Shown in pieces: positions 8,757 to 17,679 of a stretch of DNA of 64,000 nt. This stretch comes from Mucilaginibacter rivuli. Lineage in GTDB: Bacteria; Bacteroidota; Bacteroidia; Sphingobacteriales; Sphingobacteriaceae. A program made the position numbers and the translations under genes. Every line of letters starts with the position of its first letter. Positions within the stretch are counted from its first letter, which is position 1. The notes under the pieces are model-generated. The model saw nothing but the letters and a program-made list of their open reading frames with translations, was not told the origin of the DNA and ran no database searches. The DNA lies in assembly GCF_019391655.1 (NCBI RefSeq), contig NZ_JAHXPQ010000003.1:186001-250000 (forward strand), in the 5' to 3' direction.

Positions 8757-8790
8757 GGCTCCTGCCCCTTATTGGGGGCGGGGCTTTTTT
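8757..8790 (+). terminator. Terminator of amtB
   Basis: GC-rich hairpin GCCCC (8764-8768) with GGGGC (8775-8779 or 8780-8784), directly followed by TTTTTT, 40 nt after the amtB stop. Confidence 0.8.
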
Positions 8791-8799
8791 CAGATAATA

Positions 8800-9546
8800 T
8801 TAATTTTTAACCAGTGCGGTTGGTTTAGTTATCACTTTAAATATGCCGTACTTAACTTCCCAATCCCTATCCGGCTCCATGTTTCGGATAACATGCGGCA
8901 ATATTTGCTCAATGGTGAACATGATGCCATCTTTTGTAAAGGCGTACTGACGGGTAAAATCTTCGACGGTTAGTTCGTCTATCCTTTCATTCATCATATT
9001 AACGGTACTGGTATCCATTTCTGCACCAAAGTCTTTCTTGTCTGCCAATATCCTTTTTTTCATTAACGCTTTATAATTACCTAAAGCCCAGGTTAAACCA
9101 CCGGGCGTAAGCTGGTCTGAAAGTAAATAAGGTTTCCCTGTATGGATATTTAATACAATATACTTTGTATACTGATCCGGATGCGCACCCATGCTTTCGT
9201 AATTAAGTGTGATTGACAGAATATCTTTGTTTAGAAACGTAATGTCATAATTTAAACTTGTAATACCGCAGCCACACTTTCTATATTCTTTTACGAGTTC
9301 GGAAACCGATTCGCCAAATAACTCATCTTCAGAAAGCGCCTTTTGCAATTGAGGATATGCCGAGGAGGCAATAGGTATGACAAGTGTATCTATTTGGCCC
9401 TTATAAGCAAGGGCGACGGTTTTTGATGAGATGATGCCGGCTACAACCCTGCGTGGTTTATCCTGTGCAAAGCAGTTTATTGAAAAAACAAGGCTGATGA
9501 ACAGTAAGATGTTCAGCCTTTTATTGAATAAAGATTTAATGGCCAT
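8800..9546 (-). CDS. Exported DUF3298-like protein
   Basis: A 248-residue protein with an N-terminal signal peptide (LNILLFISLVFSINCFAQ). The middle (NYDITFLNKDILSITLNYES, then GAHPDQYTKY and NIHTGKPYLLSDQL) follows the pattern of DUF3298/RsiV-type extracellular domains, in which a strand pair precedes a G-A-H turn and a LSDLF-like helix. A Cys pair, CGCG, lies near residue 92. Function unknown: DUF3298 occurs in lysozyme-responsive anti-sigma factors and in deacetylases, but neither partner domain is present. It ends 9 nt from the amtB terminator and is convergent with amtB. Confidence 0.6.
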   Translation of the reverse strand: MAIKSLFNKRLNILLFISLVFSINCFAQDKPRRVVAGIISSKTVALAYKGQIDTLVIPIASSAYPQLQKALSEDELFGESVSELVKEYRKCGCGITSLNYDITFLNKDILSITLNYESMGAHPDQYTKYIVLNIHTGKPYLLSDQLTPGGLTWALGNYKALMKKRILADKKDFGAEMDTSTVNMMNERIDELTVEDFTRQYAFTKDGIMFTIEQILPHVIRNMEPDRDWEVKYGIFKVITKPTALVKN

Positions 9547-9565
9547 TGAAGCAGGATGGTTATTC

Positions 9566-10636
9566 CTACTCCGAAATTAGAACTTCTTCCTTCAAATTAC
9601 AAACAGTCTTTTTGCCTTCCACATAAGGTTTATGATATTGCTCCATAAAATCCTTTTTGCTGTCGCGATACGAGGTAACCGCGCCTATCATACTTAAAAA
9701 CTTAATATAATACCATGCAAAATCAACCTGGTATGCTTTAAAGCCCGAGCGCGCGCTTTTAGGATACAGGTGATGGTTATTATGCCACTCCCCTGCCACA
9801 AAACCCGGCCATAGCTGGTTTATTGACATATCTTCGCGGTTGTAATCGTTACCTTCTTTACGCTTATCTTTACCCTGGCCGTGGCCATCATAATTAAAAG
9901 TACGTACGCCTACCGCCCAAAAACCGGCAGCGCCAAATAAAGTACAGGCCAAAGCATGGCCACCAAGCAGGTAAAATATACCATACCATATCCCCCAGTT
10001 TACTATCCATGATAATACTGACCCTAACGGACTTGCCATAGAACCCCATTTTTGGTATTCGGCAAACGAGTTGGTTTTAACCCCAGTATGTTTCATCAGG
10101 TTCGTTGCTTTGGCGTAATCGGCCTCACTCAGGTTCTGGTTCATGGGTTGATGGTTCACATCGGCTAAAAAGCAATATAAAAAACCACCTTGGGCATTAT
10201 ACGGATCGCCGGGCTGATCTGATTTTGCGTGGTGTACATGGTGCGATACCACATATATTTCTTCAGGGATGATCTGCAGCGTAAGGTTGTGCGTAATGAA
10301 GCGCCAAAAGTTATTTTTAAAAGTATAAGCGCCATGTGTACAATACCTGTGATACCATATGGTGCCGTGTGTGCCCATAACTATCATACTGTATACAAAG
10401 GCCGCTAAGAGCATCCACAGGCTAAAAAACTTAAAAATAAAAAGAAAGAAGAACGGGATAAGACAGATAACCTTCATCCAGCTAAAAAAAGCCAGCCAGT
10501 TTTTACGGTTTTTAAAAACATTCAGTCTCGAAAAAAATTCTGCGAATATTTGCTTTGGGGTAGGTTTAACCAGGTCGCCGTTCTCGTGTTTCCAGCCATA
10601 AGCTGGCGGTTGCAATACGTAGTCTAAAAATGCCAT
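9566..10636 (-). CDS. Fatty acid desaturase (acyl-CoA desaturase type)
   Basis: A 356-residue membrane di-iron desaturase. All three histidine boxes are present: H96-RYCT-H101, H132-H-V-H135-H136 and H285-NN-H288-H289. Hydrophobic segments at ~55-90 and ~205-245 flank them as in stearoyl/delta-9 desaturases. It probably introduces a cis double bond in membrane acyl chains. Next to it on the same strand, 19 nt downstream, is the DUF3298-like gene; a functional link is not evident. Confidence 0.9.
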   Translation of the reverse strand: MAFLDYVLQPPAYGWKHENGDLVKPTPKQIFAEFFSRLNVFKNRKNWLAFFSWMKVICLIPFFFLFIFKFFSLWMLLAAFVYSMIVMGTHGTIWYHRYCTHGAYTFKNNFWRFITHNLTLQIIPEEIYVVSHHVHHAKSDQPGDPYNAQGGFLYCFLADVNHQPMNQNLSEADYAKATNLMKHTGVKTNSFAEYQKWGSMASPLGSVLSWIVNWGIWYGIFYLLGGHALACTLFGAAGFWAVGVRTFNYDGHGQGKDKRKEGNDYNREDMSINQLWPGFVAGEWHNNHHLYPKSARSGFKAYQVDFAWYYIKFLSMIGAVTSYRDSKKDFMEQYHKPYVEGKKTVCNLKEEVLISE

Positions 10637-10782
10637 TCGGTTCTAATTAGGGTATCGGCCAAATATTTGCTATCTAAAAGCAGCGCATTTTTTAACTTAT
10701 ACAACGCTAAGGTATCAATAAATAATTGTCAGCGAAATGTCAACCAATAGTTTTTCTAAATAAGAACCTGTTGATTTACAAT

Positions 10783-12036
10783 CTAATTAACAAAACTGAT
10801 GGTAAAACTATGATAGGATTGCGTATACCCATATTCCAGGCTAAATTTATAGTTATCGCAAATTTGTTTTGACAGCGTTAACCCAAGGCCGGTACCTTCG
10901 GAGTTTTTGGCCTTATTAAATCGCTTATAAATATCAGCGGGCACCAAAGCGGTATCTGCGCCTGTATTTTTTATGGCAAGATGATGGTTTGTTAGTACAA
11001 TATCAATTACACCACCTGTGTGGTTATGCCTGATGGCATTGCTTAATAAATTATTCAGTAAAATATCAATGAGGTACTTACTCACATTTATTTGTTTATC
11101 CTGCAAAGCTGTAGTTATTTTTATATCCTTATCGTTAAACAACTCTTTAAACTGCACTAACTTTTCTTCTATCAACAGTTTTAAATCAACATCCTGCTCA
11201 TCGGTAACCAGGCGGTTCTCAATTTTAACCAACAATAAAAGCGATTGGTTCAATCGCGTTAAACGCGATACGGCATCGTAAACATCGGTTAGTAATTTAC
11301 TTTGCGGCTCATCATAATCGCCGGCCTGAATGAGCGAGTCGAGTTTCGAGTTGATAACCGCGATGGGGGTTAACAACTCATGAGATGCATTTTCGGTAAA
11401 GGTTTTCAGGTCCCGGTAATCATTTTTAACACGCGATGCCATGGCTGTTACTGCATCATTCAACTCGGTAAACTCATCAATTTTAGTTACCGATCCTGTA
11501 ATTTCGTTCTGGTCTGTTAACCTGAATGTTTTTAATTGCTGCAGTATATGATAAAATGGCTGCCAGATACGATTGAGGATAAATCTGTTTGTAATAAACA
11601 AGATCAACAGCAAAAACAGGATAAGCGCAATGGTAATATAAAAAATGAGCCTGATCAGGTCTTCGGTCTCCACTTTCGATTCGGCAATCACTATCTTATG
11701 GTTTACTCCATTTACATTGGCCGAAGTAACCAATGCGCGGCCCGCTTCATACTCGCCTTCTTTTTTATTGTAAAAAGTGGTATCAGTAAACCTTCGCTTT
11801 TGCGGATATGCGGTATTGTAGTAACTAACTTTCTGATCTTTATAATCAACCTCGGGCGGCAGCTTACCATATTTGCTTAAATAACTAATTACCTCCTGCT
11901 CTTCAATGCTGATCTCTTTATCAACCTGATTATTTAAAATATAGCTGATAGCACCATAGTAAACGCCACCTGTAATAAATAAGATAATTACAGTAACAAC
12001 TAAGTTAATACGGTTATAACGGGCTAATAATTTCAT
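10783..12036 (-). CDS. Sensor histidine kinase
   Basis: A 417-residue kinase with two membrane helices (~11-34 and ~130-150) enclosing a ~95-residue periplasmic domain, a HAMP-like linker, the H-box ASHELLTP with phosphorylated H219, N-box LLNNLLSNAIRHN, and a G-box ending NSEGTGLGLTLSK. Its start overlaps the stop of the upstream response regulator by 4 nt, so the two are translationally coupled. The signal is unknown. This is a short, single-sensor kinase of the QseC/PhoR type. Confidence 0.92.
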   Translation of the reverse strand: MKLLARYNRINLVVTVIILFITGGVYYGAISYILNNQVDKEISIEEQEVISYLSKYGKLPPEVDYKDQKVSYYNTAYPQKRRFTDTTFYNKKEGEYEAGRALVTSANVNGVNHKIVIAESKVETEDLIRLIFYITIALILFLLLILFITNRFILNRIWQPFYHILQQLKTFRLTDQNEITGSVTKIDEFTELNDAVTAMASRVKNDYRDLKTFTENASHELLTPIAVINSKLDSLIQAGDYDEPQSKLLTDVYDAVSRLTRLNQSLLLLVKIENRLVTDEQDVDLKLLIEEKLVQFKELFNDKDIKITTALQDKQINVSKYLIDILLNNLLSNAIRHNHTGGVIDIVLTNHHLAIKNTGADTALVPADIYKRFNKAKNSEGTGLGLTLSKQICDNYKFSLEYGYTQSYHSFTISFVN

Positions 12037-12710
12037 TGATCGGTTAGCTTATAACCCATGCCATAGGTTGCCTTAATGTAATCTTTACAACCGGCTTCTT
12101 CCAATTTTTTGCGAACGTTTTTAATGTGAGAGTATATAAAGTCGAAGTTATCGGCAATGTCTATCCCGTCGCCCCATAAATGTTCGGCAATCGCATTTTT
12201 TGATACTACCTTGCCTTTGTTGGCTAAAAAGTACATCAGCAACATATACTCTTTACGGGTAAACTTAAGGCTGTTGTTATTTACTTTAACTTCTTTGGCC
12301 ATCATATCAATAGTAATTTCGTTAAACACCATAATATTACTGCCATTAAATGATTTACGCCTGATAATAGCCATCACCCTCGCTTTTAACTCAGACAGGT
12401 GAAACGGTTTTACCAAATAGTCATCCGCGCCGATATCCAAACCGGTTAATTTATCATCCAATGAGTTTTTTGCCGATATAATCAATATACCTGCCTGGTT
12501 ATCCTGTTGCTTAAGGTATTTCAAAATATCAAGGCCATTACCATCGGGTAACGAAATATCAAGCAAAATACAATCGTAATTATATAAGGACACTTTAGCC
12601 ATAGCCGCTGAATAACTATTGGCGTACTCGCAAATATTACCATCTTCCGAAAAGTACCCTACTATGCTTTCGCATAAGCCCTGCTCATCTTCAATTATTA
12701 AAATTTTCAT
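12033..12710 (-). CDS. OmpR-family response regulator
   Basis: A 225-residue protein: receiver domain with acidic pocket (EDE at 7-9), phosphorylated D51 in LLDISLPDGNG, and K in LVKPFHL; then a winged-helix DNA-binding domain from ~130 with RKEYMLLMYF and KATYGMGYKL. It is the first gene of the pair with the kinase at 10783. Upstream lies a long AT-rich gap shared with the divergent outer-membrane/gld-like operon, which could be a target. Confidence 0.93.
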   Translation of the reverse strand: MKILIIEDEQGLCESIVGYFSEDGNICEYANSYSAAMAKVSLYNYDCILLDISLPDGNGLDILKYLKQQDNQAGILIISAKNSLDDKLTGLDIGADDYLVKPFHLSELKARVMAIIRRKSFNGSNIMVFNEITIDMMAKEVKVNNNSLKFTRKEYMLLMYFLANKGKVVSKNAIAEHLWGDGIDIADNFDFIYSHIKNVRKKLEEAGCKDYIKATYGMGYKLTDQ

Positions 12711-13269
12711 TATAGTATAAAGATGGTGCGATTTTTTGTAGAAAAACTGAATTTAGGACAACTAATTAAAAAAGACCTCTTTGATCAGGCTTCAATTAAA
12801 TTACAATTTTTCATTAAACCTGATGTTTTTTTACTAATTTGCACGCATGTTTTTATCAACACATAAAATTTTGTAAACAATTATTCGCCCCGGAATAATA
12901 TTACATACTATTATTTAACACAATATATTAAAATACACACCCGGTAATAACAAGAATTAATAATTTGCATTTAACATGTCAATTATTAACTAACTGTGCC
13001 AGATTAGTAATATTACCAATACCCCGATTGGTCAGGATTTCAGTATTAAAATAAAGTAACGCATTAATTTATTTTAACTTAAAAAAATTAACCCGATAAC
13101 TTTGCGCAAAAAGCCGAGTAGTGGTAAAACGAGCAATGCATATAAATATACTTTATATTAAGATATTATTACTAAAACACGCTAAAAATTTTATTTTGAA
13201 TACTAAATAGGCAAATAGTTTGTATTAATTAAATTTTTTATATTTTTACAAGGCGAAAAAAATCTACGT
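12711..13269. other. Long AT-rich intergenic region between divergent operons
   Basis: About 560 nt without a supported gene. It must contain the promoters of the leftward two-component pair and the rightward outer-membrane/gld-like operon. Near the right end, TTTG at 13219-13222 and TATATTTT at 13239-13246 could be a weak promoter pair (short spacing, last base of the -7 differs from consensus). Confidence 0.5.
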
Positions 13270-14025
13270 ATGAAAATAAATGCAATGAGTTTTTTTAAAC
13301 ATAAAAAATACTTATTTTCAACCTTATTGGTGTTATCTTCTGTTATTTTTGCAATTAAACCTGCATTCAGCCAGATAGACTATAGCTATGGCCTTAACAA
13401 AAAAGGACTGAGGTTTAGTTTAGGCCTGGGCGCTAATACATTGCAAACCACATGGACACAAACTCCTGTAGGCTATACAGTTTTAGGCGGCCTTAGTTAC
13501 GACATGAGTAATTACTTTAGTATTGTTGTAGAAGGGCAATACGGCAGTATGAGTGGTGCCGACATTACCAATACACGGTATTATGGTAAAACAGTTGTAT
13601 TGTATACAAGCATAAGCGGCAATCTGCGCTTCGCGTTGGGCCTGTTAAGTGACTTCCAATCACAAAATGGTTTCACTGATGCTATTAAAAGAAGTTATAT
13701 TGGTTTGGGTTATGGCCAGATATTTGATAGGGTAACTTTAACTGATGGAAACACCACAGTAGTACAAGGAGCAAAAGTGGCTACATTCGACCAAACTTCA
13801 AATACACATAAAAGTACAAAAACCAATGCTTTTGGCGTTGTTCCCATTAGTATAGGGACTAACATTGCACTTCCCGGCGTTTGGGGATCGGATGTGGTAG
13901 AGCTTAATCCTAATATCCAGTATGGTTTATTTTTAGATGCCGGTACTGATGGTTACCAGCCAAGCCCTACCAGTGGGAATGGCGGTTATATGGTAATATC
14001 TATGAATTTCCGATTCAAATTTTAA
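13270..14025 (+). CDS. Outer-membrane beta-barrel protein
   Basis: A 251-residue protein, signal peptide ending near IKPAFSQ (residue ~35). The rest consists of short amphipathic strands (KGLRFSLGLGAN, YTVLGGLSYDM, YFSIVVEGQYG) and a C-terminal strand ending in Phe (VISMNFRFKF), as expected for an 8- to 10-strand barrel inserted by BamA. It is the first gene of a likely operon with the GldK-like and GldN-like genes; the gaps are 56 and 43 nt. A role together with those two at the outer membrane is inferred from position only. Confidence 0.75.
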   Translation: MKINAMSFFKHKKYLFSTLLVLSSVIFAIKPAFSQIDYSYGLNKKGLRFSLGLGANTLQTTWTQTPVGYTVLGGLSYDMSNYFSIVVEGQYGSMSGADITNTRYYGKTVVLYTSISGNLRFALGLLSDFQSQNGFTDAIKRSYIGLGYGQIFDRVTLTDGNTTVVQGAKVATFDQTSNTHKSTKTNAFGVVPISIGTNIALPGVWGSDVVELNPNIQYGLFLDAGTDGYQPSPTSGNGGYMVISMNFRFKF

Positions 14026-14081
14026 CAACTTAAACAGATAAATAAATCCTAATTCAAAAAATACAATTGATAACGACAAAT

Positions 14082-15473
14082 ATGAGTACGAACTACACAA
14101 AAATAGCTCTAATTGCAGCATGTACGCTTCTTGGTGCTTGTAAAAGCGCAAAAAAAGTATACGAAGTACCGCAGGACACGCGTGCTTACAAAGGTAAAGC
14201 ACCTGCTGCGCCCCCGGGAATGGTTTACATACCTGCAGGAACGATATTTGAACGTGCCCCACATACCGATTCAACTGATATTGATACTGCATCAACAAGA
14301 AGGGTAAGTTTAACTGCATTCTTCATTGATGCTACAGAAGTAAGCAACAGGCAATACCGCAAATTTGTTGATTGGGTAGCCGATTCGGTTGCTGTTGTTG
14401 ATTATATTAAAGACCCGAAATTGTTTATCGAAACAAAAATAAAAGCTAAAGGTAAGGGCGGTAAAGATACTACCATCAAAAAAATTAACTGGAGTAAAAT
14501 TGAATTAGGTGGTAAAATACCATTTTGGCAAAACCCTGAGTACCTGCCTAAATTAGCATCTTTGGTAAAAGATGTTGCCGGCAAAAAACAACTTACCAGC
14601 AAACTGGTTAGGTTTACTTACCGCCACGTTCAGGCCGGTGGCCCTAACGAAGGAAAAAGTGTAGTTGATACTGTTGAAGTTATGCCTGATAACAATGTTT
14701 GGGCTCAGGATTTCCCGAACTCACAATCAGATATTTACGTAAATAACTACTTTACAAATAAAGCTTTTGATAATTACCCTGTTGTAGGTGTAACCTGGAA
14801 ACAGGCCCGTGCTTACTCCAACTGGAGGGGTATCATATCAGGATCACAGGATGCTAACATTAAAGATTTCGGTTTGAAATTTAACTTACCAACCGAAGCA
14901 CAATGGGAATATGCAGCATCGGGTGGCGAAAACAATGCTGAAAGCATTGTTGGAAACGTAGCTTCAAGAACCGACATTAACGTTGTACCTTCATACATTA
15001 ACAAAAAGAGCAAAAAGAATTTGGCTTTAGCTAACTTTAAACAAGGCGAAGGTAGTTATACAAAAGATGGTGCTACTTATACCCTACCTGTAAAATCATA
15101 CGCGCCAAACGTTTTTGGCTTGTACAATATGCAAGGTAATGTTGCCGAGTGGACATTAGATGCTTACAGCCCATCGGCACGTGAGTTTGTTGAAGATAAC
15201 GACCCTGTATTATTATATGATGCACCGGATGATGATGTTGATGTAATGAAACGTAAAGTTGTACGTGGCGGATCATGGAAAGATAATGCAGGCGAGTTAA
15301 ATACTGCTACCCGTAACTATGAAACTCAAAACACCGCACACTCGTATATAGGCTTCAGGTGCGCAATGTCGGCCCCTGATATATTAACAGATCAAGTGAG
15401 AACAAGAGCAAGGATTGCTCCTAAGAAAGAGAAAGCTAAAAAAGCTGCGAAAGTGACAGCATCTGCTAATTAA
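14082..15473 (+). CDS. GldK-like lipoprotein with formylglycine-generating-enzyme fold
   Basis: 463 residues from ATG 14082; a TTG at 14067 would add five residues. The lipobox LLGAC predicts lipidation at Cys ~20. The FGE-sulfatase domain runs from PPGMVYIPAGTIFE (~46) through FFIDATEVSNRQYRKFV, LPTEAQWEYAASGG, GNVAEWTLDAY and KVVRGGSWKD to YIGFRCAM. In type IX secretion, GldK/PorK forms a ring with GldN/PorN under the outer membrane. The usual MGQ-type loop after IPAG is replaced by ERAPHTDSTDIDTAS. GldJ is an alternative name, but the adjacent gldN-like gene favours GldK. Confidence 0.8.
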   Translation: MSTNYTKIALIAACTLLGACKSAKKVYEVPQDTRAYKGKAPAAPPGMVYIPAGTIFERAPHTDSTDIDTASTRRVSLTAFFIDATEVSNRQYRKFVDWVADSVAVVDYIKDPKLFIETKIKAKGKGGKDTTIKKINWSKIELGGKIPFWQNPEYLPKLASLVKDVAGKKQLTSKLVRFTYRHVQAGGPNEGKSVVDTVEVMPDNNVWAQDFPNSQSDIYVNNYFTNKAFDNYPVVGVTWKQARAYSNWRGIISGSQDANIKDFGLKFNLPTEAQWEYAASGGENNAESIVGNVASRTDINVVPSYINKKSKKNLALANFKQGEGSYTKDGATYTLPVKSYAPNVFGLYNMQGNVAEWTLDAYSPSAREFVEDNDPVLLYDAPDDDVDVMKRKVVRGGSWKDNAGELNTATRNYETQNTAHSYIGFRCAMSAPDILTDQVRTRARIAPKKEKAKKAAKVTASAN

Positions 15474-15516
15474 ACTATTATACATTAAACTCAATTACAC
15501 GATAGCAATATATATC

Positions 15517-16608
15517 ATGAAAAAGACGCTCATATTTGCTTTATTGGTAGTACTAACGGCAACCTCAACCGTTATGGCACAAACCAAAAAGAAAAAGAAA
15601 ACACCTGCTAAAAAGCCTGCTACTACTAAAATAGTAACACCTAAAGATACTACGCCTATAGTGGTTCAAAACCCTGTAATGCCTCCGGATACTTCAAAAA
15701 AGCTTGCCATAGTTCCTGATTCGGATGATGGTTATTATAAAAGCGTTGTAATGACGAAGGCAAGGCCGTTCCCTATATTAGAGCCCGACAAAAACAACAT
15801 CAAATTTTACCACCGTTATTGGAGAGATATTGATTTGAAGGACCCTAAAAATCAAAAATTTAATACCCCTGGTTCTACTTTGATAGATGCTTTACTACAA
15901 GGTATGCAAGATGGCAGGATAACTCCATATGATGCTACCCCTGGCAATGCAGCTAACCCAACCGGCGATGGTTTTACAGTTCCGTTAACTTACGCTCAAT
16001 TAATGGGTAAGTTAAGAGATACTGCTACAGTTGACAAGTTTGACCCTGCAACAGGTGCTAAAATTGGTTCGGAAAGAAAGGTGAACGATTTTAACGCCAA
16101 CAAAATTGTTGGTTACCGCATTAAAGAAGACGTTTATTTGGATAAACGCCGCGAAAGAGTTGAAACCAGGATAATTGGTATTGCTCCATTAGTAAGAATT
16201 ACCCTTACCAGCGGTGATACCGTAGGTACACAGCCAATATGCTGGTTAAAATTTAAACAATGCCGTTTGGTATTTGCTACGATGGACCTTTCTGATCCTG
16301 ACAAAAACTTATATGACGTGAGCATGGACGATATGTTTTTACAGCGCCAATTCAACGCCAAGATCATTGAAGAATCAAACCCATTGGGTCGTCGTATAAA
16401 AGATTACATTACTGACCCTATTGAGCAGGATAAAGAATCGGCCCGTATTGAGAAAAAACTGGCCGACTATAAAAATAATCTCTGGAAATATACCACCAGC
16501 GAAACTGTTTCGGCAGCACCTGCAAAAGGCAGCAAAACCCCAACACCTAAAAAGACCCCGGCCGCACCTCCGGTTAGTAATAGTGGCGGCGCCCCGGTTA
16601 AACAATAA
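15517..16608 (+). CDS. GldN/PorN-like type IX secretion protein
   Basis: A 363-residue secreted protein with a signal peptide cleaved after VMAQ, a Lys/Pro/Thr-rich linker (~22-65), and a conserved GldN region (KFYHRYWRDIDLKDPKNQKF to MDDMFLQRQFNAKI and GRRIKDYI). GldN is a periplasmic ring partner of GldK, needed for secretion of proteins with type IX C-terminal signals. The C-terminal ~40 residues are Pro/Lys/Ala-rich and not typical. It follows gldK directly; gldL and gldM, normally between them, are absent here. Confidence 0.85.
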   Translation: MKKTLIFALLVVLTATSTVMAQTKKKKKTPAKKPATTKIVTPKDTTPIVVQNPVMPPDTSKKLAIVPDSDDGYYKSVVMTKARPFPILEPDKNNIKFYHRYWRDIDLKDPKNQKFNTPGSTLIDALLQGMQDGRITPYDATPGNAANPTGDGFTVPLTYAQLMGKLRDTATVDKFDPATGAKIGSERKVNDFNANKIVGYRIKEDVYLDKRRERVETRIIGIAPLVRITLTSGDTVGTQPICWLKFKQCRLVFATMDLSDPDKNLYDVSMDDMFLQRQFNAKIIEESNPLGRRIKDYITDPIEQDKESARIEKKLADYKNNLWKYTTSETVSAAPAKGSKTPTPKKTPAAPPVSNSGGAPVKQ

Positions 16609-16627
16609 AAGCATTATATATATTGCA

Positions 16628-16662
16628 AAGGCCTCCTGGTAATACCCGGAGGCCTTTTTTGT
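16628..16662 (+). terminator. Terminator of the gldK/gldN-like operon
   Basis: Stem AAGGCCTCC (16628-16636) with GGAGGCCTT (16648-16656), loop of 11 nt, then a T-run, 20 nt after the gldN-like stop. Confidence 0.88.
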
Positions 16663-16710
16663 TTATGGCATGCTTTGTGTCAGTTTAATAGCATATAAAG
16701 TATATTACTA

Positions 16711-16741
16711 TTGTATATTAAAAAAATTATGCCCTATTTTG
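16711..16741 (+). promoter_or_regulatory. Candidate promoter of the arginine operon
   Basis: TTG at 16711-16713 and TATTTTG at 16735-16741 are separated by 21 nt, close to the Bacteroidota arrangement (-33 TTTG, -7 TAnnTTTG, with one base fewer in the spacer of the -7). Transcription would begin near 16748, giving a leader of about 270 nt before the first operon gene. Confidence 0.5.
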
Positions 16742-16776
16742 CAGGAAATTTTTAGAGATAAAAAACTTTAAATAAA

Positions 16777-16902
16777 ATGAACAAACAAAGCATATTTACG
16801 CCTACAACCAGAGCAACAATTGCTCGGGTGGCTTGCGCTTTGGTGTCAACAGTTTTTGCTCCATCTCTTCTCCGACGAAGACTTTTTATATCAAGACTTT
16901 GA
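16777..16902 (+). CDS. Candidate Arg-rich leader peptide of the arginine operon
   Basis: A 41-codon ORF from ATG 16777 to TGA 16900, preceded by an A-rich stretch as usual for starts in this phylum. Six codons are Arg: positions 12, 17, 33, 34, 35 and 40; 33-35 are CGA CGA AGA in a row, and CGA looks uncommon in the neighbouring genes. The run lies in a small stem (TCTTC 16866-16870 with GAAGA 16877-16881). The ORF lies between a likely promoter and an operon that makes arginine, and stem-forming sequences follow. I infer a ribosome-mediated attenuator; no family is recognised and chance is not excluded. Confidence 0.45.
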   Translation: MNKQSIFTPTTRATIARVACALVSTVFAPSLLRRRLFISRL

Positions 16903-16951
16903 TCTGTAAGATCACACTTGAAAACCACCCGAAAAGGATGCATCTCCTTTT
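16824..16951 (+). promoter_or_regulatory. Candidate attenuator structures in the arginine leader
   Basis: Within the leader ORF, TCGGGTGG (16824-16831) is complementary over 8 bases to CCACCCGA (16925-16932) beyond its stop codon. Directly next to it, AAAAGGA (16932-16938) and TCCTTTT (16945-16951) form a perfect 7-bp stem whose 3' side is U-rich. GATCT/AGATC (16900-16912) forms another small stem. A ribosome held at the Arg run (16873-16881) would lie between the two halves of the long-range pair. Structure is read by eye; no folding was run. Confidence 0.4.
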
Positions 16952-17018
16952 ACCCAAACTATTTGTTTTAACTAAGGCTTAGGCCTGTAATCCCAGGTTA
17001 ATATTACTCGTTTTTAAA

Positions 17019-17660
17019 ATGACCATACAAGATTTTGATATAAGCGTTGCAGGCGGTCAGCATGTTGAATATGCGCAGCAAATATGTGATGAGATGGCCG
17101 AATCTGCAAAAGCTCGCGGAACGGGTATAGCTAAGCGCTCGCCCCAATATGTTGCCGATAAAATGCTGGAAGGTAAAGCTGTAATAGCTTTACATAAAGA
17201 TGGCACATGGGCAGGTTTTTGTTATATAGAAACCTGGAGCCATGGCGATTTTGTAGCTAACTCGGGCCTGATCGTTAATCCGGAGTTTAGGAAGGTTGGC
17301 CTGGCTAAAGCGATAAAAGAAAAAGTTTTCGAGCTATCACGCATAAAATTCCCTACCTCAAAAATATTTGGATTAACCACCGGTTTAGCAGTAATGAAGA
17401 TCAACTCTGATCTGGGTTACGAGCCGGTAACCTACTCTGAACTTACGCAGGATGAGGATTTTTGGAAAGGTTGCAAAAGCTGCGTGAACTACGATATTTT
17501 GATGAGTAAAGACAGGAAGAACTGTATGTGTACCGCTATGCTATTTGACCCGGCCGAAAAGCAAAAGGAGTACGAAGACAAAATGAGAAAGATAACGCAT
17601 AAGGCCACCCTGCTTGAGCGTATTGAAAACGCACTAAAAAAAATAGGCCACGAACAATAG
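17019..17660 (+). CDS. GNAT acetyltransferase at the head of the arginine operon
   Basis: A 213-residue protein with a GNAT core: SGLIVNPEFRKVGLAKAIKEKVF (~82-104) includes the acyl-CoA binding turn, and FGLTTGLAVMKINSDLGYEPV follows. It is the first gene before argG-argC-argD-argF', and no argA or argJ is seen, so it is a good candidate for acylating glutamate at step one. Given the succinyl-type transcarbamylase, succinyl-CoA rather than acetyl-CoA may be the donor (inference). C152-x2-C155 and C169-x-C171 form a Cys cluster not typical of GNATs that may bind a metal. Confidence 0.75.
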   Translation: MTIQDFDISVAGGQHVEYAQQICDEMAESAKARGTGIAKRSPQYVADKMLEGKAVIALHKDGTWAGFCYIETWSHGDFVANSGLIVNPEFRKVGLAKAIKEKVFELSRIKFPTSKIFGLTTGLAVMKINSDLGYEPVTYSELTQDEDFWKGCKSCVNYDILMSKDRKNCMCTAMLFDPAEKQKEYEDKMRKITHKATLLERIENALKKIGHEQ

Positions 17661-17679
17661 GCCGCTAATAACATATACA

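Noticed and set aside
14082..16608. Complete type IX secretion cluster
   Set aside because: No gldL, gldM, sprA or porV-like gene is present in the window.
16752..16943. Reverse-strand ORF across the arginine leader
   Set aside because: No start context or family; it is the shadow of the leader ORF.
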